Shown in pieces: positions 1-8,499 of a stretch of 14,751 bases of DNA (position 1 is the stretch's first letter; each line of letters starts with the position of its first letter). The notes beneath the pieces are model-generated. The model saw nothing but the letters and a program-made list of their open reading frames with translations, was not told the DNA's origin and made no database searches. Position numbers and translations under genes: made by a program. Origin of the DNA: Bacteroidales bacterium (GTDB lineage Bacteria; Bacteroidota; Bacteroidia; Bacteroidales; UBA932); NCBI GenBank assembly GCA_016283985.1, contig JAEENZ010000067.1, forward strand, positions 1 to 14,751, given 5' to 3'.

Positions 1-458
1 ACCTTGAGCGTGTGGCAGGCAGCAACGGAGCGGCACTGACGGGTGTGTCGGATGACGTGAACCTGTGCACAGGGGAGACCTCGACGACCGCCGTGAGCGT
101 GCCGATGGACGTGTACATGAATGCGGCGGCCGATCCCGACCTGCTTGGAGCCAGATGCCTCACCTTCGGCATCCCCGGCTGCAACCCCTACGACGAAGCA
201 AGCGTTGCCGCGGCCCCGGCCGGAAAGCACTGGTTCGTGCTGAACGTGGCCTTCAAGACAGGCAAATACAAGAATATACGAATAGACGTAACCGACCAGA
301 TCCGGGCCCTTCCCACTGGCGGAGTGATACCGCTGGAGATAGACGTGGGCGACTTCCCGCCCGAAGATACCGACCCGCCGGTAGATGAAGGAGGAGGGTT
401 CAAGCCTCTCATCGGAGACTGGGAGGAGAAAACAGGAACGACGACTATAACATATTGA
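1..458 (+). CDS. DUF5119-like fimbrial lipoprotein, C-terminal part (5' end outside the window)
   Basis: Only the last 151 codons are present; reading is open from the first complete codon at base 3 to the TGA at 456-458, so the start and any signal peptide lie outside. A GTG at base 12 is in frame but is probably internal. The visible part resembles the end of the DUF5119 family, fimbrillin-like lipoproteins often found beside Mfa-type fimbrillins in Bacteroidales. Supporting stretches are a beta-rich segment ending in 'VTDQIRALPTGGVIPLEIDV' and the late 'GGGFKPLIGDWEEK', which matches the family's usual GGGFKP-x-x-x-x-W ending. GC appears higher than in the following fimbrillin gene. It is probably an early gene of the pilus locus, perhaps an anchor or accessory subunit, but that role is inferred from position. 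The family call is from memory of motifs, not a search. Confidence 0.65.
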   Translation, partial: LERVAGSNGAALTGVSDDVNLCTGETSTTAVSVPMDVYMNAAADPDLLGARCLTFGIPGCNPYDEASVAAAPAGKHWFVLNVAFKTGKYKNIRIDVTDQIRALPTGGVIPLEIDVGDFPPEDTDPPVDEGGGFKPLIGDWEEKTGTTTITY

Positions 459-508
459 TTATCAATTTATTATATATTTTTTATTAACCTTTTTAAAACA
501 TTTCTATT
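454..508 (+). promoter_or_regulatory. AT-rich leader with 13-base palindrome upstream of the first fimbrillin gene
   Basis: The 50 bases between the partial DUF5119-like gene and the fimbrillin start are almost entirely A and T, in sharp contrast to the flanking genes. ATTGAT-T-ATCAAT is a perfect 6-1-6 inverted repeat at 454-466 and overlaps the upstream stop codon. TATATTTT at 473-480 is one base from the Bacteroidetes -7 consensus TAnnTTTG, but no well-spaced -33 TTTG is visible. There is no Shine-Dalgarno site; the A/T-rich bases just before the ATG are typical of strongly translated Bacteroidetes genes. This could be a promoter giving the shaft subunit its own high-level transcript, or just an unstructured leader. 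Confidence 0.35.
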
Positions 509-1576
509 ATGAAACGTTACTTTTTGATCGCAGCAGTTGCAGCCACAGCGCTGGTTGCCTGCACCAAGACCTTCGACCACAACAAGTCGGTCAACGAAGG
601 TGCCCCCATCAGCCTTAGCACATGGTCTGATGTGATGACCAAAGCCCCTAAGACGGCATTTGCCAACGGGGATCAATTCGAAGTGTTCGGATTCAAGTGG
701 AATGCCGGTCCCGCCAACGAGACCATAGTCTTTGAGGCTGTCGAAGTGGGTTATGACGGCTCCGACTGGACCTATTCTCCTCTCCGCTACTGGGACAAGT
801 CCTTCGCCAACTACACGTTCTACGCTGTTTGGCCCAAGGATATCCTCGCTTCAGGCACTTATGGAGACAATGGCCTGTTCACAACTATCGACCGTACTTT
901 CAATGGAGCTGACGAGAATCTCCTCATCGCTCAGCAGAAAGACGTTGCAAACGCAGCCTATGGCACTCCCGTTCCACTCGTGTTCAAGCACATGGCCGCC
1001 CTCGTTGACTTCAAGGTCAAGAAGGCCGATGACATCGTGGATGCAGCTCTCCAAGTTACCAGCATCCAGCTTGATAACATCCGCACCAAAGGAACCTTCG
1101 CCGTGTCTGGCTATAGCAGCAACAATCCCGTCGGCACCGCAGGTGTAGGCGGCTGGACTCCCGATGGCACTCCCACCGTTGCAAGCTTCACTAATACTTC
1201 TGGTGCTACTGCTACTCTGCCTACCACTTTGGCAGCCGGCACAGGCAACACCAAAGAAACGGCAGCTGCAGTCATCAACAGCCTCGTCGTTATGCCTCAG
1301 GCATTTGCTACCGGAGCCGGCGCACAGACCGTCACCATCGCCTACAAACTCACCGACCCTGCAGGTATAGAGAACACTTATACTCCTGATGCGGTTGAAC
1401 TTGGCACATTCGACAGCACTGACAACGACAGCAACACCGCCACCTTCATCGCAAGCTGGCTGCCCGGATACCACTACACCTACTACATCACCATCAATGC
1501 GAACAAGATCACGTTCACCGCGTCTATCGCAGACTGGGATGCAACCGCCAATGGTTTCCACTACATCCTCAACTAA
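509..1576 (+). CDS. Fimbrillin family lipoprotein (Mfa-like), likely main pilus subunit
   Basis: Predicted exported lipoprotein of 355 residues and probable building block of a type V pilus on the outer membrane. Residues 1-18 form a signal peptide with lipobox L-V-A-C (Cys18). A T-K dipeptide at 44-45 lies where these pilins are cut by a trypsin-like or gingipain-like protease, exposing the groove for donor-strand exchange. Fimbrillin landmarks are 'YSPLRYWDKSFANYTFYA' (around Trp95), the 'LLIAQ...VFKHMAALVDFKV' region, and the C-terminal 'LPGYHYTYYITIN' followed by 'ADWD'. Gly, Ala and Thr are abundant from about residue 200 to 270. Its AT-rich leader, first position in the tightly packed group and regular codon choice suggest it is the most strongly expressed member. 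It shares the C-(T/V)-K-T-(F/Y)-D start of the mature protein with the next gene. The family is clear; shaft rather than accessory role is inferred. Confidence 0.88.
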   Translation: MKRYFLIAAVAATALVACTKTFDHNKSVNEGAPISLSTWSDVMTKAPKTAFANGDQFEVFGFKWNAGPANETIVFEAVEVGYDGSDWTYSPLRYWDKSFANYTFYAVWPKDILASGTYGDNGLFTTIDRTFNGADENLLIAQQKDVANAAYGTPVPLVFKHMAALVDFKVKKADDIVDAALQVTSIQLDNIRTKGTFAVSGYSSNNPVGTAGVGGWTPDGTPTVASFTNTSGATATLPTTLAAGTGNTKETAAAVINSLVVMPQAFATGAGAQTVTIAYKLTDPAGIENTYTPDAVELGTFDSTDNDSNTATFIASWLPGYHYTYYITINANKITFTASIADWDATANGFHYILN

Positions 1577-1582
1577 TCATTT

Positions 1583-2704
1583 GTGCTTAACCGCGTAACG
1601 TTCATATTAGCAGCCGTCTGCATGCTCGCCCTGTCAACCCTGGCAGGGTGCGTGAAGACTTACGATCCGGCACCGAGGCAGGGAGAAATCCGCTTCGGAG
1701 CCGGATCGCTGCTGCTGAACGACGACGCAACAAAGTCGGGCACTGATCTTAAGGCCCTTTTTGACCAGGCATCGGAGGACGTGGGCGCGGCAAATGCAGA
1801 CAAATTCTTTGTCTACGGATCCAAGACAATCTCCGCAATACGATATACTGTTTTCAACGGCGAGAGTGTCAGCCTGACGAGTTTAGGCTCCAACGCATCC
1901 GATCCCATAGACGACGTTTGGGATTATTCCCCCCATCGTTTCTGGGACAGCAATGCCAGCCAGTACGACTTCCTTGCAATCACCGGCCCTGCCTCTTCGG
2001 CCGGAATTGACTGTAATCCCGCATCTTCTACTCATATAAGGGCGAACGTTACTTACGACGCGACAGGAACCCCCTATGACCTGATGGCCGCGGGAAGCCA
2101 GCGGAACGATGGGACGACAAGTCCGGTCCACATGGCATTCAGCCACTTGCTCAGCGCAGTGCGGGTTACCATTATAAATGACTCGCCTTCCACTGATGTC
2201 CAAGTGAACTCTTACGGATTCCGCAACATATGCATCCGCGCCACCGGAATGGTGGAGCAGAGCGGAAACGGCCTTGTTGCGATGGGAACCAGCGACTGGG
2301 GAACCTTCTCCTACACGAGCAGCACAGTCCTGGGCCATAGAGACACGACTGTACTTGGCAATAAACAAGAGTTTGCCATGCCGGCAGACAAATGGGACCT
2401 GATGGTGCCGCAGGAGCTCGCTCCTTACGGCGATTACATCCCCCAGTTGATGCTCGACTATGAGTACGATCAGGAAGATCCCTATACGTTGGTGACGGAG
2501 CACAATCATGTCGTGTTCCCCATCCGCCTCGATGAGATTCCTGTGAAGAACTCGGACGAACTCATCACCAAATGGCTTCCAGGCAGGAAGTACAACTATG
2601 AGATCCATATCCGCCTGGGCGGAGGTATTATTGTCAACGTTGCGGTAACTGAGTGGAAAGAGATCCTCGCAGAAACCCCTGGACTTACGATAGATGACGA
2701 ATAG
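1583..2704 (+). CDS. Fimbrillin family lipoprotein, second pilus subunit
   Basis: A 373-residue lipoprotein of the fimbrillin superfamily. The start is GTG, 6 bases after the preceding stop; it is chosen because it gives a complete signal peptide with lipobox L-A-G-C (Cys23). The mature end 'CVKTYD' mirrors 'CTKTFD' of the preceding protein, so the two are probably paralogues. T-K at 50-51 is the predicted maturation site. The fimbrillin motif 'YSPHRFWDSNASQYDFLA' surrounds Trp121, 'YDLMAAG...MAFSHLLSAVRVTI' follows, and the C-terminus has 'WLPGRKYNYEIHI' and 'VTEWKE'. It is probably a minor or alternative shaft subunit, or an adaptor between shaft and tip. The GTG start and lack of a visible ribosome site suggest lower output than the ATG-started gene before it, through coupling to it. 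Its last 11 bases overlap the next gene. Confidence 0.85.
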   Translation: MLNRVTFILAAVCMLALSTLAGCVKTYDPAPRQGEIRFGAGSLLLNDDATKSGTDLKALFDQASEDVGAANADKFFVYGSKTISAIRYTVFNGESVSLTSLGSNASDPIDDVWDYSPHRFWDSNASQYDFLAITGPASSAGIDCNPASSTHIRANVTYDATGTPYDLMAAGSQRNDGTTSPVHMAFSHLLSAVRVTIINDSPSTDVQVNSYGFRNICIRATGMVEQSGNGLVAMGTSDWGTFSYTSSTVLGHRDTTVLGNKQEFAMPADKWDLMVPQELAPYGDYIPQLMLDYEYDQEDPYTLVTEHNHVVFPIRLDEIPVKNSDELITKWLPGRKYNYEIHIRLGGGIIVNVAVTEWKEILAETPGLTIDDE

Positions 2705-3797
2705 ATTCAGCTCATATCTGTCAGCCGTTTTGGCGGCGGTCATGCTCATCATGGTCGGTTCTTGCGACACCAAAGAACCGATGCAGATCGAGCAGGGCAG
2801 GATTGCTGTTTCTATCTCCAGCGGCAGGATAGCTACCCGTGCACTAAGCGATGATATTGCCGACGGCAGCGCCATCATTGTGAATGGATCCGGCGTACCC
2901 GACCTGGCAATAGGAATCGCCAATTCTGCTGGAGACCTTGTCGCCTCCTGGCCGGATGATTATTGGGGCACCCTGGGGACCGTATTTACTTCCCAATGCC
3001 AGACTGCGCAGACTGATTCAAGCAAATCCACCATCTATTTCACAGGGCCTGGCAGAGGATCGTATACAGTGTTTGCCGTGGCGAATACTGCCGGTCTTGA
3101 TGCAGCTACTATTACTGCGCTTAAAGCGGCGAAGACCGTTGGTGCATTGGATTCGCTTCTCCTTTCGGTGGCCAGCGGCGAACCCGATTTCGGCGCTACG
3201 ATGCCGCTTACCGCAAAGGGAAGCCTGACAGTAAACTCGTGGGGGAACGGCCAGATAGACCTCAATCTCCTTAGGCCCGTGGCGAAAATCAGTTTTACCT
3301 TTATCAATGAGACCGGCGGCTCCGTCGATATTCATAACTGCACGGTAAAGCTGAAGGATCTTAATACTTCCAGCGGTTATCTCTTCGAGCAGACTCCGGA
3401 CTATCTGCCCGGTCATACCTGTGACAGGGATTTGACAATCAACGGCTCCGATCCCTTGGTGTTTACCGACAACAAGTCCACCCTGCCGATAAAAACCGTA
3501 TTCCCCAGCGTGGCCCCTGAAAGGCTTGTTGGAAGCAGGTATTTCTGCGATGTCAGCTTCCGCGTGACCAAAAAAGCGATGGTTTACGACTCCGGGAACG
3601 CCGCCACCTACACTGAATATTCTTTCACGGACCTGCCTATCCACGACAACCGCTCGAAAGATATTCCATATATCCTTCGCAACCAGCATCTCAAGATTCA
3701 GACCCGAATTACCAAGAGGACTGAAGAGCATGACTATTCGTTCAACTTCGAAGTTCAGGACTGGTACGAAAAAGTAGCATACGTTACGTTTGATTAG
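2694..3797 (+). CDS. Minor fimbrial lipoprotein with fimbrillin-like fold
   Basis: A 367-residue predicted lipoprotein whose ATG lies inside the end of the preceding gene (11-base overlap), so translation is probably coupled. Signal peptide is residues 1-24 with lipobox V-G-S-C (Cys24). 'IATRA' places T-R at 48-49, the expected protease site of type V pilins. It lacks the R-(Y/F)-W-D fimbrillin motif of the two preceding genes but has features of accessory subunits: 'TIYFTGPGRGSYTVFAVAN', a central 'RPVAKISFTFINETGGSVDI' strand pair, and a C-terminal strand ending in 'FEVQDWYEKVAYVTFD'. It most likely occupies one or a few positions in the pilus, comparable to FimC/Mfa3-like accessory proteins. 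I cannot assign it to a named subfamily by eye; an anchor role is also possible. Confidence 0.7.
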   Translation: MTNRFSSYLSAVLAAVMLIMVGSCDTKEPMQIEQGRIAVSISSGRIATRALSDDIADGSAIIVNGSGVPDLAIGIANSAGDLVASWPDDYWGTLGTVFTSQCQTAQTDSSKSTIYFTGPGRGSYTVFAVANTAGLDAATITALKAAKTVGALDSLLLSVASGEPDFGATMPLTAKGSLTVNSWGNGQIDLNLLRPVAKISFTFINETGGSVDIHNCTVKLKDLNTSSGYLFEQTPDYLPGHTCDRDLTINGSDPLVFTDNKSTLPIKTVFPSVAPERLVGSRYFCDVSFRVTKKAMVYDSGNAATYTEYSFTDLPIHDNRSKDIPYILRNQHLKIQTRITKRTEEHDYSFNFEVQDWYEKVAYVTFD

Positions 3798-3800
3798 ACC

Positions 3801-6800
3801 GTGAAGATATTTGCGCGCATAATTGCAGTTTTCTGCCTGTTTACTTCTCTTTCATGTGTGAGGGAGATGGCTGAACCCAACTTTGAACCCCGTTTGCCGG
3901 AAGGCTCTCCGGTCACCCTTAACCTTGGTTTCGGCTATCCCAATCGCAACGAGGTGGATATTGCGACCAAGGCCGAATCTTCCAGGGAGGACGAATCTCG
4001 TATCCACGACCTGTATGTGATGATCTTCGACGGCAACGGAGACAAGTTCTACGGCAGGTACTTCACCTACGAGCATCTCCTCACTTCACTGGATTCTCTC
4101 GACAGCCACAGCAATGAAGGCTGGTATGTCGAGAACTCCGGCAACAGCCGCGGCGTTGTCAAGATTGCTACCCAGGCGAAAGAAGACTGTACGCTGGTGA
4201 TGCTGGCAAATGTAACCAGCACTATCACTTCGCTCAATCATCAGGATCCGGTAGACGTCCTTGCGGGAATCGATACTTACGAGGATCTCACGGACGTTCG
4301 CGTGACCCTTGAGCAGGAAGTCCTCAACAGGGGTGACCTGTTTATGATGCTTGGAACGATGACGGACGTAAGCACCGGCAGCCTCACCTGGGGCGCTATA
4401 TCTGCGGGGGAAGCCGTATACAACAAGCCCGGAGGCCAGTATCAATTACAGCTCAGGGCCCTGGATGCCAAGGTTAAGTTTTACATCACCTACAACTCTA
4501 CCTACATCAACCCCGAGAAGTGCGATCCCCGTAAGTGGTGGGTCTATAATGTTCCATCCGAATGCTACCTGATTCCCGGGGCGGGGCAGCCTGATGATAT
4601 CGATTTCTTCGATACCGAAAAAGCCTTCTTTGAAGGCAAGGAAACTGTAGACGGCAAGGAATGGGATGTATTCTCATTCTACATGCTGGAGAACTGCCAG
4701 GCTCCCAAGACGTCCATTATGGGGCTAACTGATAATCCTGCTCCCAGCTATTACCTCAGAGAGAAAGAGACAGACCCTTCGGCGGTAGAATCCAACTTTA
4801 TTTACGCTCCCGCCAAAGGAACTTACGTAAGGTTCGACCTGTTGCTGGGGCTCACCTCCCTTGGAGTGGAGTCTATTACTGGCGGGAACAACGCGGCGCA
4901 CGCCCTTACGACGGAGGCCGTTTATACCGTCCATCTGGGAGATTTTACCAACAGCAGCGCGGGGGAAGGGCGTGATTGGGACAATTACGACGTGGAGCGC
5001 AGCACGTCCTATTCGTACTTTATCACCATCAACAATTCAAGGTCCATCTATGTGGAAGTTCTTGGAGATGACGGACTTCCGGATACGGACGACGAAACCG
5101 AGCTCCAGCCTGGTCAGGAAGGTTCCCTGCTCCTTTCTACCGACGCGGTGGTTAACTGCGACGCCCATTACGAGTATCATTGCCTTACCTTCAGGTATAC
5201 TCCGGGACTCGAAGGAAGGAAGGTATCCTGGTACGTAAAAACTCCTTTCGACGAAGGCGGTGCCCAGTGGGATCCGGATGCCAATGGAGGCGAAGGAGAC
5301 TGGGAATTCAATTGCAAGGACTACCTTTGGGTAAAATTCGGCCGAAATGCGACTTCGGGTTCACCGGCCACATATTCGAAAAACCGTTCACCTTATCCTG
5401 GCAATTCGCCTGACAATCCGCATTATTTCCCGACCTGGGATTATCATTCCGGGCTTGATTCTCTACAACTGATGGACATCCATCAGCTCTACAATTACAT
5501 ACTCGACCAAACCAGGAAGAAAGCTGCCGGGGATCCTAATGATTTCCTTGAAGAAACAATTGACGGCGAAACTCAATATGTCATCCGCGTAACCGCCTTC
5601 ATCGACGAGTATTACTACGAGAAAGATCCGACCCTCGATCCTGCAACTGCAACGGCCGATCCCGACCTCTGGCGCAAGTTCGTCAATGCCGATCCGCGCG
5701 AACTACATATCCTTTCGGAGGCAGTCTACAGCGAAGACCGCCAGAGCGACGTAATCACCTCGAGCCATTCTATCATCCAGAGGTCCATACAGTCTTTCTA
5801 CAACACTTATTCTCCGGACCTGCGCACTCTCTGGGGAACTGAGCATGTTGATGAGATGGAGTACCGCATCCGTAAGCAAAAGGACGATTCGCAGACCATT
5901 TGGCCATGGTGGAAGAGTGGAAGGGGGCTTCCCACATCGGCAAGACCAGAGAGCGAAGATAACGGACGATACAATTCCGCCGCGATCTGGGGGGTATCCG
6001 CTTCTCCCAGATGGGATTCGTTCCTGGAATATGAGGTGGATAACGATCACCCGGAGCTAAAGAGCGACTATCGATATCTCGCATATTCATGCCTGACCCG
6101 CAACAGGGATAACGACGGCGACGGTGTGATTGATCCCGAGGAAGTCCGCTGGTACATAGCTTCCGTTAATCAGCTTGTCGGCATGTGGGTTGGAAATGAG
6201 GCTCTCAGCCCTTCCGCCCGTTTGTATCAGCCACAGAATAAGAACAGCATCGGAGATGGCCGTGAATGGAGATCCTGGGTGGTTTCTTCCACTGCTTCGA
6301 CGGGCGGCATTACTACTAATCCACGCGTAATCCGCGCAGAAGAAGGTGCTACCAAATCCAATTACAATTCATATAACTGGGCTTTCACTTCATATCCCTC
6401 TGTAAAATTCACTGAGGCCGACAGGCATCAGGTATCTTCCGTGCGATGTGTTCGCAATATCGGCACTTATGATTCAGGAGGCACAGTAAAAGACATCAGC
6501 GGGGCCGATCTCGATGTGATTCCGGACCAGTATTATGAGTCTCCCATGGGTTTCAACGCCAGTGGCAAGGTCAATGCCAATGCCGACGGGACCTACACTC
6601 TGCGTTTCTCCCGTCTTGATCCGCGCTGCATCCGGGAATTCACTTTGCTGGATCTTCCTTATGCGGACGAGTATTCGATGAGAAACCGGGTATACATGGA
6701 AATGATCATGCAAGATCCGTCGGCGGAAGTTACCGTACCTGCCAATAAGACCCAGGAAGAACTGAACGACCTGATAACTGCTGCCGGACATAATTCTTAT

Positions 6801-8495
6801 TGCCCGGTCGGATATCGTCTGCCAAATATGACGGAACTGCTGCTTATGACTTCCCTGCAGCCTTCCGGATACTGGACTGACGGCAAGAAATACCCCTCAC
6901 GTACATTTTATTCCCGTGGAATACGCGGGAGCAAGATAACCCCGGGAGAGAATCATAAAATCGGCTGGGGTTATGATAGCGGCATCATGCACATGCACAA
7001 TTCCAGGGAGAAAGAACCTACCATCATAAGCGACATCCGCTGTGTGAAGGATATGAACTGCACGGGAGAGATAACGGGAAGCATCTCGGTGCCCGGAGGA
7101 GACAAACTCCATATGGGAGACAGTTGCCAGATCAAGTTGAATATCACTTCCCTGGGCTCTGCAATACGGTCTCTTAACCTGTACCTTGTGTTTGTGAGCG
7201 CCAGCGGCAACGAAGAGACCAGGAGCATCGATTTGAGCGGCATCAAGCTTAGTGGCGTAGCTATCAAGGACGAGTCGGTCAACTGGAAAGTTCCTTCCGA
7301 CCTTTCCCTTCTTGGGAATATGAGTATCAGGGCGATAGTCGTTAATAACGCCGGCACCCGAAAGGTGCTGGAGACACCTATCAGGATTCTTTCCCCGGTG
7401 TTCGCATCAGTCCGTCTCCTGCCTTGTGTGTATAACGGAGCGCAAAATCCTTCATATCCCGTGTTGCTTACGGTGCATTCTCCGAGTTCCGACATCAGAA
7501 GGTGGACACTGATGATCAAGGACCCGGACAATGAGACACATACCTTGAACCTTGCCGCCTGTTCGGATGCCAGGTATTGGAACACCACCTGGCAATTCGC
7601 GTACAGTCTGAACTCCCTGGCTACCGGCACATACTCTTTCCAGCTTGATGTGATTACTGCGGATGGCAAGCATACGCTCTCCAATATTGCCAAAATGGAT
7701 GTCCTCAGAATCAATTACGTACCCAATCCAGGACATACCGGGGATGATGGATACAAAAAGGCCTCCGACATTACTGTTTCCTGGGAGCCGGATGTGGTGA
7801 CTGGAATGAATATGGCCTCCGGAGACTTCATCGAGGCTAACATTGATCTAAGCAACTGCTCTTATTATATTGTATATAAGACGGATCCTGATACGGGCGA
7901 TTTTATATTGGACGACAAGGGTAATAAGATAAGAGACAATGACCAGACTCTTGGTAAAGATAACATCATAAGCATAGGCATAACGGACACGGACCATAAT
8001 AACAAAGTTACTGTTCCGTATGTCTACCATATATATTATCCGGCTCATGACGATTCCAATGACGACCCGCAGAGAGATTGGTTGCGTCCTAATATTTCCA
8101 AAAGCACGGGTTCAGACAAATCCAATGGAACCAACTATAAGTTGTTCAAGGGCGGGGCAGGCACCGGTTTCATGCTTCAGAGCGGGAATTACTACATGCC
8201 GGATCCTGCTTACCCCCAGCTATTCCGCCTGGAGAAGGCTGGAGCATTCTGGAACGGGCAGTGGATGGACACCGCCAACTGGAATGAAGGAGGTCAGGAC
8301 GGGAATCCGTCCAATGCTGCGGAGAGCCTTGCGCAAATCCTGTCATCCGACACATTCTATATCGGTTCTACCCAGGGGACCCATCGCTCCAGGGCAACAT
8401 ATTATTACGTCCGTGCCGTACGCAACGGCACGGAAACCAACGCTGCTGGAGGCGGCGTAAGCATTAACGATCCTATAAATGGAGGTAATTTGTAA
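3801..8495 (+). CDS. Giant DUF4906-like fimbrial lipoprotein (putative tip or adhesin subunit)
   Basis: A 1564-residue lipoprotein starting at GTG, 3 bases after the preceding stop; this start gives a signal peptide with lipobox L-S-C (Cys19). Architecture read by eye: residues 35-440, a Mfa2/fimbrillin-like region with 'ATKA' (T-K at 56-57) and 'RIHDLYVMIFDGNG'; 445-600, beta-rich; about 625-660, 'VNADPRELHILSEAVYS', the stretch I associate with DUF4906; 770-781, a canonical EF-hand-type loop; about 785-885 and 1000-1084, two modules ending 'SSVRCVRN' and 'SDIRCVKD', the second with 'CPVGYRLPNMTELLLM' as in FISUMP/C-type-lectin-like folds; 1090-1300, immunoglobulin-like strands; and a long Tyr/Asp/Asn-rich tail. 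Such large proteins normally sit late in Bacteroidales pilus operons and probably present the binding surface. The ligand is unknown. The fimbrial context is strong; exact domain borders are uncertain. Confidence 0.8.
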   Translation: MKIFARIIAVFCLFTSLSCVREMAEPNFEPRLPEGSPVTLNLGFGYPNRNEVDIATKAESSREDESRIHDLYVMIFDGNGDKFYGRYFTYEHLLTSLDSLDSHSNEGWYVENSGNSRGVVKIATQAKEDCTLVMLANVTSTITSLNHQDPVDVLAGIDTYEDLTDVRVTLEQEVLNRGDLFMMLGTMTDVSTGSLTWGAISAGEAVYNKPGGQYQLQLRALDAKVKFYITYNSTYINPEKCDPRKWWVYNVPSECYLIPGAGQPDDIDFFDTEKAFFEGKETVDGKEWDVFSFYMLENCQAPKTSIMGLTDNPAPSYYLREKETDPSAVESNFIYAPAKGTYVRFDLLLGLTSLGVESITGGNNAAHALTTEAVYTVHLGDFTNSSAGEGRDWDNYDVERSTSYSYFITINNSRSIYVEVLGDDGLPDTDDETELQPGQEGSLLLSTDAVVNCDAHYEYHCLTFRYTPGLEGRKVSWYVKTPFDEGGAQWDPDANGGEGDWEFNCKDYLWVKFGRNATSGSPATYSKNRSPYPGNSPDNPHYFPTWDYHSGLDSLQLMDIHQLYNYILDQTRKKAAGDPNDFLEETIDGETQYVIRVTAFIDEYYYEKDPTLDPATATADPDLWRKFVNADPRELHILSEAVYSEDRQSDVITSSHSIIQRSIQSFYNTYSPDLRTLWGTEHVDEMEYRIRKQKDDSQTIWPWWKSGRGLPTSARPESEDNGRYNSAAIWGVSASPRWDSFLEYEVDNDHPELKSDYRYLAYSCLTRNRDNDGDGVIDPEEVRWYIASVNQLVGMWVGNEALSPSARLYQPQNKNSIGDGREWRSWVVSSTASTGGITTNPRVIRAEEGATKSNYNSYNWAFTSYPSVKFTEADRHQVSSVRCVRNIGTYDSGGTVKDISGADLDVIPDQYYESPMGFNASGKVNANADGTYTLRFSRLDPRCIREFTLLDLPYADEYSMRNRVYMEMIMQDPSAEVTVPANKTQEELNDLITAAGHNSYCPVGYRLPNMTELLLMTSLQPSGYWTDGKKYPSRTFYSRGIRGSKITPGENHKIGWGYDSGIMHMHNSREKEPTIISDIRCVKDMNCTGEITGSISVPGGDKLHMGDSCQIKLNITSLGSAIRSLNLYLVFVSASGNEETRSIDLSGIKLSGVAIKDESVNWKVPSDLSLLGNMSIRAIVVNNAGTRKVLETPIRILSPVFASVRLLPCVYNGAQNPSYPVLLTVHSPSSDIRRWTLMIKDPDNETHTLNLAACSDARYWNTTWQFAYSLNSLATGTYSFQLDVITADGKHTLSNIAKMDVLRINYVPNPGHTGDDGYKKASDITVSWEPDVVTGMNMASGDFIEANIDLSNCSYYIVYKTDPDTGDFILDDKGNKIRDNDQTLGKDNIISIGITDTDHNNKVTVPYVYHIYYPAHDDSNDDPQRDWLRPNISKSTGSDKSNGTNYKLFKGGAGTGFMLQSGNYYMPDPAYPQLFRLEKAGAFWNGQWMDTANWNEGGQDGNPSNAAESLAQILSSDTFYIGSTQGTHRSRATYYYVRAVRNGTETNAAGGGVSINDPINGGNL
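6108..6143 (+). other. EF-hand-type calcium loop within the DUF4906-like protein
   Basis: Residues 770-781 read D-N-D-G-D-G-V-I-D-P-E-E. This places Asp at loop positions 1, 3, 5 and 9, Gly at 6, a hydrophobic residue at 8 and Glu at 12, which is the full ligand set of a canonical calcium loop. It directly precedes 'VRWYIASVNQLVGMW' and the first lectin-like module. Calcium binding is inferred from the pattern; no flanking helix pair was verified, so it may be a dockerin-like or isolated loop. Confidence 0.7.
8481..8486 (+). promoter_or_regulatory. GGAGGT, possible ribosome site for the LRR protein
   Basis: GGAGGT lies inside the end of the giant gene and 13 bases before the ATG at 8500. The spacing is long and Bacteroidetes rely little on Shine-Dalgarno pairing, so its role is uncertain. 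The ATG at 8479 starts before this site and would add seven residues ahead of a textbook lipoprotein signal peptide, so 8500 is the preferred start. Confidence 0.3.
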
Positions 8496-8499
8496 ACAG

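Noticed and set aside
459..508. Phase-variable invertible promoter, as seen in many Bacteroides surface loci
   Set aside because: Only one short palindrome is present. There is no pair of inverted repeats separated by 100 or more bases, and no invertase gene in the window.
1883..2923. A 346-codon minus-strand open frame across two fimbrial genes
   Set aside because: It crosses a gene boundary on the other strand and matches no family I recognise; both plus-strand genes have signal peptides and fimbrillin motifs.
8479..8499. Upstream ATG at 8479 as start of the LRR protein
   Set aside because: It would put seven residues ahead of an otherwise ideal lipoprotein signal peptide. The start at 8500 gives the usual M-K-R-F start and avoids the overlap.
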